This document shows, piece by piece, positions 54,934-64,000 of a stretch of 64,000 bases of DNA (the stretch's first letter is position 1; every line of letters begins with the position of its first letter). Source of the DNA: Lumbricus rubellus (Eukaryota > Annelida > Clitellata > Crassiclitellata > Lumbricidae); the NCBI GenBank assembly GCA_945859605.1, contig OX243825.1, positions 15,561,784 to 15,625,783 on the forward strand. The letters run 5' to 3'. Under the pieces are notes generated by a model. That model searched no databases. It saw only the letters and a program-made list of their open reading frames with translations, and was not told the origin of the DNA. Both the position numbers and the translations under genes were made by a program.

Positions 54934-55870
54934 CTTGAAAACAACCCTGAAATGAAACTCGATTACCATTCAAATATGATGAGACCTGTCGAGACGTTAT
55001 CCTCTGGTAATGAAACCTGCAGATAGATCTATCCGCGGCTAGTTATAGCAGAATATGCTGCAAGTCTACGTACGTGACCGATTCTGATCATGTGACTGGT
55101 CATCACTGATGTATCGGATGGATGATGAATGCGTATGGAAATTGCGTGTTTTTTGGTGGTTGCCCTGTGAGCTTGCGTGTTATTTCTGTTTGCATGTAGA
55201 CCTGTGTAGGACTGTAGGTGTAGTAATTTATTCAAATCAAAACTCCACCTCTCGCTGCATTGCCACAGGCCTTTCACTTGAAACTGAAAACATTGATTTT
55301 TTCCACAGATCTAAATTGTGGTTTTTTTTGTGGTTACCCTGTGGACTTGCGTGTTGTTTCTATTTGCCTGTGGGCTTGTAATATAGGCCTACGCGGCTAC
55401 GCCCTATGCAACTGCAAGTGTAGTAATTTATGCTTAGCCTATAATAGGCCTATATAGATAGAGGGACAAAGACAGAAAGATACAGAGACAGACACAGAGA
55501 CGGACGGAGAGAAAGAGAAAGAGAGCGGGAAGAAGAGAGACAGACAACAGTGGAAAGTGTTGCCCTTTCCGTTACGCGATCCATTTTGACAAAACGTTAA
55601 GTAATTCTGACTTGCAGCAGGTGATCATGACAGGCTGCAAGACGACGACGGTGAAACTATATAGGCCTAGCTTCATGATAATATACGTCACATTGTAAGA
55701 CTCATGTTAATTAGGTCTGTCTATAATAATCATGCTAATGGTGTGGCAATTACACATTTATTTAGCGCTATGGCTCTCAGGAGGGATAGATTCCGAGAGA
55801 CCAATAAAGGCCACTCCCGAACTAACGCAATCAAAGCATGATCGAGCAGAATGGTCTTTGAGGGTTTTAG
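54934..55870. other. Unannotated stretch
   Basis: A ~200-bp segment is imperfectly duplicated (GTGGTTGCCCTGTGAGCTTG at 55157 and GTGGTTACCCTGTGGACTTG at 55329). No gene seen. Confidence 0.45.
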
Positions 55871-55876
55871 GAAAAG

Positions 55877-55953
<77 letters not shown>

Positions 55954-56372
55954 CAGAGACAGAGACAGAGAGAGACAGAGAGAGACAGAGAGAGACAGAG
56001 AGAGACAGAGAGAGACAGAGAGAGACAGAGAGAGAGACGAAGAGAAACAGAGAGAGACAGAGAGAGACAGAGAGACAGAGAGAGACAGAGAGAGACATAC
56101 AGACAGACAGAGGGACCGACAGACCGACAGACAGAGATAGAGATAGAGATACATAGAGATACATAGACAGACAGATGGAGAGACAAAGAGACAGCAGACA
56201 GACAGAGGAACAGAGAAGAAGAGAGGGGAGAAAGGAGGAGATAAGAACAGAAAGAGATACAGAGACAGAAAGAGAGACTGACAGAGAGATACAGGCATAC
56301 AGAAAGACAGACAGAGACAGAGTGACGAAGACAGAGAGACCGAGAGTCCGAGACAGAGAGAGACAGACTGAA
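55877..56372. repeat. (GA)n/(GACA)n purine-rich block
   Basis: AGAGAG then GAGACA and GACAGA units over about 500 bp. The 222- and 216-codon minus frames (Ser/Leu runs) are artefacts. Confidence 0.95.
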
Positions 56373-57026
56373 AAGCTGACAACGCAGGTTGTTCTCATGC
56401 AGATTCAATGGTGCATTTTGAATAGTAAAACCCTGTTAGAAATGCTCGAGTAAAATGCAGCGCTTAATTAAATGCTTGAAATAAAGAAAATATTATTTAC
56501 TTGCAAACTATAATGACACACACACATAGGCCTATGTAAGGTAGGCCTGCGCTTTCATATATAGCTCAGAACAACAACGAGCACAAACTAGGCCTACATT
56601 TGGGCCTATAAGCTACCAAGAATGAGCTCGTGCAATGCGCTTAATTTTCTAGTGTCGCATTACAAATTTGACGTTTATGTTTCTACATACATGTAGGCCT
56701 ACGAAAGGAAAATTTATATTAATGGTCAGACGGTTCGCGCACTTGCCAGCGTATGGTGCAGAGGACTGCAGACCTTTGACACGACCTGGTCAGTGTCGCC
56801 ACGAGATAAATAGTCTTGAACTGTTTATTAACGATATAGTAGCCTAGATATAAAATATAGATATCATTACACAGGCAAAGAGATAAGCTGGAGAGAGGGA
56901 AAGGCAGCCGCGGAGAAGACGAGAAAGAGAAAGGGTGAAAGAAGGAGACGATCAGAAAGAGCGGGAAGAGACTGACAGAAAGACAGACAGACAGAGACAG
57001 ACAGACACAGACAGACAGACGACATA
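56373..57026. other. Unannotated stretch
   Basis: No gene or element recognised; several TAGGCCTA octamers and a GACAGACA lead-in to the next microsatellite. Confidence 0.4.
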
Positions 57027-57171
57027 CATACATACATATATACATACATACATACATACATACATACATACATACATACATACATACATACATACATACA
57101 TACATACATACATACATACATACATACATACATACATACATACATACATACATACAAACATACATACATAC
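57027..57171. repeat. (CATA)n tetranucleotide repeat
   Basis: About 35 CATA units, nearly pure. Tyr-Val-Cys-Met frames are artefacts. Confidence 0.95.
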
Positions 57172-57664
57172 AGCCAGACAAAGAGAAAGACAGAGACCTA
57201 TAGACAAAGACAGACTGACACAGAGGCATAGAGAAGAAATGAGGAGATAAGAGAGGATAATGGAAGAAGAAATATGAGGTCGAGGAGGAGAAGAGAATGA
57301 AGCATTAACTGCACCGTAGTCCACATCGATCTCCGAACGTCGTTCATCCGGGTTCTTCAAAGGGTGATTGTTGTCAAGGGCAACGATAGGTCACATGATG
57401 AAGTGTCCGCCTGCTTCCTGTTCATGCCACTTTCTAATCCACCGCGTGCCTCACCCGACCTAACATTGCGTATTCACGGCATCGTTGTTATATCGGGCGG
57501 AGTTCAAAGGTCAAGACCTTGATTATAATCATGCATGGACCATGCAGTCCTCCTGATTTGATTGATGGCAGAAAAGAAGTGGGCTTTCACTGGGCTATTA
57601 TGGATGATAGTGCCCATGTATGGACGTTCGAAGCGGCGAAGACTTTGCGTGAAATCTTGGTATT

Positions 57665-57900
57665 AATGCAGATATTTTACTGCAGACAATTTTCTTTAGC
57701 AGGCATATTTCTCTACAAGACATTTTCCTTTGCCACACAATTTTCTTTATTGGACATAATATTTCTCTACAAGACATTTTCCTTTGCCAGACAATTTTCT
57801 TTATTGGATATATTTCTCTCTGAAGACATTTTCCTTTACCAGACAATTTTATTTATTGAACATATTTCTCTACAAGACATTTTCCTATCAGACAATTTCG
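57665..57900. repeat. ~50-bp tandem repeat, about five units
   Basis: Units of ACATTTTCCTTTGCCAGACA, then ATTTTCTTTATTGG and CATATTTCTCTACAAG. The overlapping 234-codon frame is not a recognised gene. Confidence 0.88.
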
Positions 57901-57904
57901 CCTA

Positions 57905-58145
57905 CCTTTCTTTGTCTGTGTGTGTCTGCCTGTGTCTGGCTGTGTCTGTCTGTATCTGTATGTGTCTGGTTGTCTGTGTCTGGCTGTGTCTGTCTGTGTC
58001 TGCCTGTGTCTGTCTGTATCTGTGTCTGTCTGTGTATGTCTGTGTCTGTCTGGCTGTGTCTGACTCTGTCTGTGTCTGTATGTGTCTGTGTGTGTCTGTC
58101 TGCGTCTGTCTGTGTCTGGCGGCGTCTGTCTGTATCTGTCTGTCT
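57905..58145. repeat. (TGTGTCTGTC)n repeat
   Basis: TGTCTG-based irregular repeat; Cys/Val/Ser frames are artefacts. Confidence 0.93.
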
Positions 58146-58618
58146 GGATTTATATTCATGATTAGAGTTTTCGACGGTCGTCGTTTGTCCTTCTTTCCTT
58201 TGCATTTGCATTTCGTAATTTGAATCACGACGATTGCAACTCGATTCTATCTTCGTCGTACCAAACTGTAGGCCTATCCATACAATATATGCATAATATA
58301 TATATTATAATGTGTGTTTGTATGTATATAAGCTTATATTATGTGTGTACATATATGAACTTATATATATAGACATACCCACATATGCATATGTAAGAAA
58401 TTAAATACCGGTGTGCATGTATATTAATTGTGTATATATATATTATAAGATTCATTCTTAATTAAGACATAATTTTTATATATACAAAATGTATAAGATA
58501 TATTAAATGAGTTGTAGTAAAACATTCATGATATTGCATGCAATTATGCATTAGATACCTGCATATAGGATGACATGTAAAAACAAAAACCTGAATTTAT
58601 ATCTAATATACAATGTAT

Positions 58619-61020
58619 ATAATATAAACTGTAACATATAATATGTATATAACCTGAAATATATATACACACATATATATACAGAGAGCGTGATATACAT
58701 GTATAGGGAGTACCGGTAATCCTGGCAGTGGAAAATGGATAGGTAGAGTTTTTACTTCGGCCTTCCTGGTAAACATACGTGAAGGTCGGACATCAGATAC
58801 TACTGCAGCAGCCAACGGAGTTCCAGCATGATCTGCACCAGTGGCAGTGGGGAGAGAGTGTACGCGGTTCCAAATGATGGGAAGCTACTGCCTCCGAAGG
58901 CCATTATCAACACACTCAAGAAAAAAATCACCATGGCAGGCAGTTCAGGCGCGCCACTTACCAATGGATGTCGCATGTCATTCTGCTGTCAATGCTAATT
59001 AGAAACCGAAAACCTGAAAGACTTTTTTCTTATAAGCACAGGCTGCATGTGTGAAGGCGCAGTATTCGTGTTGACCTATTCGTACCTTTCATTCTTCCTG
59101 TGCTGAATGATTGGCAGTGTATTTGCATGCTGGAGAAATTCCTTAAATTTAATTTATGAGAAATCAATTAATTTCTAAATGACGCTAACAGGTAGGTAAA
59201 GGCAATTGGTTGGGATAGGAAGATCTAATTGAATAGAAGATGGTATAAGACGTGATTAAAAGCAGTTAAGTAAAGTCAGTCGCAGGAACTAACTAAGAAA
59301 GTGAATTTGGAAATCACAGTTTAGTCTGTGTTGCTTCACAGTCCCCACAATGTCATCGAACGAGAGAATGGATGAATGAATGAATGAACGAATGAATGAA
59401 TGAATGTGTCAGTAGTTGGTTGGGATGAATGAATGATGGATGAATGAATGAGCGAATAGATGAATAAACGAACGAATAGACCGATGAATGGATGAAGGAA
59501 CGAACGAACGAATGAATGAATGAATGAATGGATGAATGAATGAATGAATGAAAGACAGTAGACAAACAGAAATAAATTCATCAGAGGGACACAGTTAGTT
59601 ACAGAGAGTCAGAAAGATACTCACTGAGGCAGAAAACCACACATACATACAAGTAGAGAGAGACAGAGACAAGAGAAATGTAACAGACAAGCACACCCAC
59701 ACACCCACACACACCCACCCCACACACATACACACCCACACGCGCACACACACAGGCACACACACACAGGCTGATGGAATTACTTGCTTTATGTTGAAAG
59801 TGTGCAACCTACATTTTAGCGGATAATAGCCGAGTGCCCCATGAGGGCAACGACGACGTTGCGACGCTCAACAGAATCATTCGCCTTCGTCTATACATGT
59901 ACATGTGGGATGCTGGAAACATTTGCGGCTGGCTGAGTAATGTCGCCTGCATCTTGTCGGATGGATTTCTGTTGCAGCAACCAGCGCCTCCTCCTCAGAG
60001 AGAGCAGAGAGATCGATATCGTATATATACACACAAATAGCAACATCGCCCATAATTATTGGGTCTCCCTTCTCGACCAAAGCACACGCCCCCACAGACA
60101 GTGTCACATACAGTCACACACACACACACACACACCTACACACAGGGTCACACACAGGGTCACACACACACGGTCAGTCACACAGTGTCACACCCACAGT
60201 GTCACACACACACACCTACACACAGGGTCACACACAGGGTCGCACACAGGGTCACACACGGTCAGTCACACGCACACATACACTCACACAGTGTCACACC
60301 CACACTCAGTCTCTCACACACACATAGACCTACGCACATTTATGCACACACAAACACACGAACGCATACGCACACTCACACCCAAGCACGCACACTTACG
60401 CACACACGAATACGTGCACGCAAGCGCACACACACGCGCACATAATTAGAGACCTATGTACATGTAGGCGTAGGCCTATACGTCACTGCATGCGCGCTGC
60501 CCGTGACATTTTATTTACTGCAACATAATTTTGACCTGTCGTGGTTATAATCTATAAACGTCGGTTTATTTCAAACTTGAGCTTAGGCAAAGAATAACAT
60601 ACAATTTCCATAGTATACCATCGAAATCTTTAGACTGAGAAATCACGAACGTATTTGATGTGATAAGCTAAAACCTCGACGCTTCAATCTGTCACACTGT
60701 CGTCTTTGCTGTCACGTATGAACATTATAATTAGCCCATAGATCCTCGCCTCGTAAATGTCAGAGCCTCTGTCAAAACTTTCTGACGCTACAAAGCCGAT
60801 GGTGACGATGTTGATGATGATGAGGAGGAGGATGATGATGAGGATGATGATGATGACGGTGATGATGATGATGACGACGACGATGATGATGATTATAACG
60901 ACAACGACGACAATCACAATGAAGATACATAGGCTAATTTTATTGCACGATGTCAATGCACGAGACGAAAACAAGCGGCCATGATTGGCAGCCCTAATGA
61001 TACTAAATGTATTATATAAT
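58619..61020. repeat. Tandem duplication, unit 1 (~2.4 kb)
   Basis: Starts ATAACCTGAAATATATATAC and runs through GAAGGTCGGACATCAGATAC, a GAATGAAT block (59365-59550), a CACA block (60110-60440) and a GATGAT block (60795-60900). The order and most sequence repeat at 61021-63460. A diverged third version of parts lies at 53389-54430. No gene is recognised; short frames shared by both units change freely. Confidence 0.85.
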
Positions 61021-63248
61021 AGATAACCTGAAATATATATACACACATATATATATACAGAGAGCGTGATATACATGTATAGGGAGTACCGGTAATCCTG
61101 GCAGTGGAAAATGGATAGGTAGAGTTTTTACTTCGGCCTTCCTGGTAAACATACGTGAAGGTCGGACATCAGATACTACTGCAGCAGCCAACGGAGTTCC
61201 AGCATGATCTGCACCAGTGGCAGTGGGGAGAGAGTGTACGCGGTTCCAAATGATGGGAAGCTACTGCCTCCGAAGGCCATTATCAACCCACTCAAGGAAA
61301 AAGCACCATGGCAGACAGGCAGTTCAGGCGCGCCACTTAGCCTACCAATGGATGTCGCATGCCATTCTGCTGTCAATGCTAATTAGAAACAGAAAACCTG
61401 AAAGACTTTTCTTATAAGCGCATGCAGGCTGTATGAAGGCGTGGTATTCGTGTAGACCTATTCGTACTTTTCTTTTTTGTGTGCTGAGCGAATGGCAGTG
61501 TATTTGCACGCTGGAGAAATTCCTTAGATTTAATTTATGTGAAATCAATTAATTTCTAAATGGCGCTAACAGGTAGTATTAAAGGCAATTATGTTGGGAT
61601 AGTCTAAATTATGAAGAGCTAATTAAATAGAAGATGCTGTAAGACGTGATTAAAAGCAGTTAAGTAAAGTTGCAGGAACTAAGAACGTGAATTTGGAAAT
61701 CAAAGTTTAGTTATAAGTTAGTCCGTGATGCTTCCAGGGCTTCCCACAGATGTTGCTCACAGTCCCCACAATGTCATCGAACGGGAGAATGAATGCATTG
61801 ATGAAAGTATGAATGGATGAATGGATGGATGGATGGATGAAAGAATGGATGAATGAATGCATGAATGAATGAATGAATGAATGAATGGAATGAATAAATG
61901 AATGAATGAATGGATGGATGAATTGATGAATGGATGAATGAATGCATGAATGAATGAATGAATGAATGGAATGAATGAATGAATGAATGGAATGAATGAA
62001 TGAATGAATGAATGAATGGATGGATGAATTGATGAATGGATGAATGAATGAATGAATGAATGAATGAATGAATGGAATGAATGAATGAATGAATGAATGA
62101 AAGACAGCAGGCAAACAGAAAGAAATGCATCAGAGGGACACAGTTAGTAACAGAGAGTCATATAAGATACTGACGGAGGCAGAAAAACACGCGGACAGAC
62201 GAGCAGAGAGACAGAGACAAGAGATACGCAACAGATAAACAAACACACACAAACACATCCAAAGACACAAACACACACACAGGCAGATGGAATTACTTGC
62301 TTTATGTTCGAAGTGGGCAACCTACATTTTAGCGGATAATAGCCGAGTCCTCATGAGGGCAACGACGACGTTGCGACGCTCAACAGAATCATTCGCCTTC
62401 GTCTATACATGTACATGTGGGATGCTGGAAACATTTGCGGCTGGCTGAGTAATGTCGGTTGCATCTTGTCATATGGATTTCTGTTGCAGCAACCAGCGCC
62501 TCCTCCTCAGAGAGAGTAGAGATCGATATCGTATATGCATGTGCACACAGATAGCAACATCGCCCATAATTATTGGGTGTCCCTTCTCGGCCAACGCTCA
62601 TGCCCCCGCAGACAGTGTCACACACAGTCGCACACACACACAGAATCACACCCACCTACGCACCTTCACACACACCCACACGCACCTAGACAGTAGTAGA
62701 CACACACTTGCACACATACACTCAGTGTCCCACGCACACACCTACGCACACACACACACACACACACACACCTAAGCACGCTGTGACGCACGCACACCTA
62801 TGCGCACACACGCGTACATACAGACACACACACGCTCCACGCACCCGCACACACCCACACACGCACATAATTATACCCACAATAGACCAATGTACATGTA
62901 CGTCACAATGCACTGGCTGGCATTTTGCATAAGTTTGACGTATCGAGGCAACTATAAGCTGTAAAACGTCTGTTTATTCATACTTGGGTTTATAAAAAAA
63001 ATAACATACAATTTCCATAATGCCATCAAAATCTTTAGATTGAGAAATCACGAAAGTATATTTGATGTGATAAGCTAAAACCTCGACGTTTCAATCTGTC
63101 ACTCTGTCGTCTTTGCTGTCACGTATGAACCTATATTATAATGAGATCCTCGCCTCGTAAATGTCAGAGCCTCTGTCAAAAATTTCTGACGCTACAAAGC
63201 CGATGGTGACGATGTTGATGATGATGATGATGATGATGATGATGACGG

Positions 63249-63284
<36 letters not shown>

Positions 63285-63460
63285 GACGACGACGACGACG
63301 ATGATGATGATGACGACGACGATGATGATAATGATATGACGACGACAACGATGATGATTTTAACGACAACCGCAATGAAGATACATAGGCTAAATTTATT
63401 GCACGATGTCAATGCACGAGACGAAAACACGCGGCCATGACTGGCTGCCCTAATGAGTGC
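61021..63460. repeat. Tandem duplication, unit 2 (~2.4 kb)
   Basis: Same content as 58619-61020. Relative to unit 1 it has TAGCCTA for TA at 61338-61344 and lacks a 14-bp TAGGCCTA-containing insert found at 60467-60480. Microsatellites inside (GAATGAAT 61795-62100, GATGAT 63205-63360) differ in length. Confidence 0.85.
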
Positions 63461-63615
63461 TTCGACTGCCCAGTATGCATTGCGCTTATGCGATCTGAAT
63501 GCAAGAAATGAAAGCAAAAGATCGATGAAGACGATGGTAAAGGTGCATGCATATATACTGAGAGATGAAGACGAGATATGAAAGCAGATGATGACGATGT
63601 TAAGATATGTAGGCT

Positions 63616-64000
63616 GGTGTCACGAAATAAAGTCTCCGCCCGATACAAAGTCTCCCCCCAGGGCCGGATTAAGGCATGTTCAACATGTTCGGCCGAACAG
63701 GGGCCTCCACACTTTAGGGGGCTCCCACAAATGTGAAGAAAAAAAATTTTGAGCAAATTTCGGCCACACGACAATTTTCAATTTCGGCAGATGACTAAAA
63801 AAAGTCATCAACTTTTTGGCGGATGAAATGGTATGATTTTCCCGAAAAATTTGAAAAATTTTCCGCATAAAATTCCCGAACAGGGCCCCACAAAAATTTC
63901 CGAACAGGGCCCCCACATTGCTTAATCCGGCCCTGTCTCCCCCCGATACAAAGTCTCCCCTCGAAACTTTGTATTGGAAGACATTTTCTGAAGTAAAAGT
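63616..64000. mobile_element. Possible GGT-type element with GATACAAAGTCTCCCC phrases, truncated by window end
   Basis: It starts GGTGTCACGAAATAAAGTC and iterates CGATACAAAGTCTCCCC at ~63640 and ~63945, then the inverted-looking AACTTTGTATTGG. The design resembles the other GGT elements, but the right end is outside the window. Confidence 0.4.
63659..63935. mobile_element. hAT-like MITE, 277 bp, perfect ends
   Basis: Ends CAGGGCCGGATTAAG and CTTAATCCGGCCCTG are perfect inverted repeats. TCTCCCCC is duplicated at 63651-63658 and 63936-63943. It is inserted inside the phrase element above. Confidence 0.87.

Noticed and set aside
55730..56408. 222- and 216-codon Ser/Leu frames
   Set aside because: Produced by (GA)n and (GACA)n repeats.
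57519..58223. 234-codon ORF
   Set aside because: Made of a 50-bp tandem repeat and a TGTC microsatellite; no family signature.
59877..60107. Minus-strand ORF shared by both duplicated units (EEEALVAATEIH)
   Set aside because: Differences between the units change amino acids freely and the N-terminal parts differ, so there is no sign of coding constraint.

Overview
This is metazoan nuclear DNA. It holds genes split by GT-AG introns, non-LTR retrotransposons, tRNA-derived SINEs, very many small DNA transposons and large microsatellites. The style of the genome, including the octamer TAGGCCTA recurring about 60 times by eye, suggests a marine invertebrate, perhaps an echinoderm or hemichordate. 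That taxonomic guess is inference only.

Three host loci can be read. (1) GILT-A, minus strand, 680-6470, is a gamma-interferon-inducible lysosomal thiol reductase gene. Four exons are visible and the 3' exons lie beyond the left edge. (2) GILT-B, minus strand, 17755-33193, is a tandem paralogue with all six exons in the window. A 5-bp micro-insertion breaks the frame of its last exon. (3) PRKCSH (glucosidase II beta subunit), plus strand, 35399-49591, has 15 exons and 543 codons. It reads from a signal peptide through LDLa-like modules, a coiled coil, two EF-hands, an acidic stretch and an MRH domain to a C-terminal HEDL ER-retrieval signal. All three products belong to the secretory or lysosomal system, but nothing in the sequence shows co-regulation.

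Region by region: 1-6.5 kb is GILT-A, whose intron 1 is inflated by a stack of nested transposons. 6.5-17.4 kb is gene-poor and holds a second nested stack (7.8-10.3 kb), SINEs, a possible solo LTR and one uncharacterised coiled-coil ORF. 17.7-33.2 kb is GILT-B, whose introns carry an apparently intact RTE-like LINE (20018-23400, 1058-aa ORF, 13-bp target duplication), a 16-bp satellite split by a TA-target transposon, and several foldback elements. 33.2-35.4 kb is intergenic. 35.4-51 kb is the PRKCSH locus, with its own mix of intronic SINEs, minisatellites and tiny TTAA-flanked elements and no TAGGCCTA octamer. 51-58 kb is a mariner relic and microsatellites. 58.6-63.5 kb is a tandem duplication of a 2.4-kb unit with no recognisable gene.

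The strongest unusual signals are: TAGGCCTA, TAGGCTA and TAGCCTA appearing as insertions at TA when paralogous copies are compared, including inside two GILT exons; a 31-bp minisatellite in PRKCSH intron 11 that is a copy of the exon 11/intron junction; and a class of foldback elements with GGT...ACC ends, about 9-bp target duplications and iterated short phrases in their termini.
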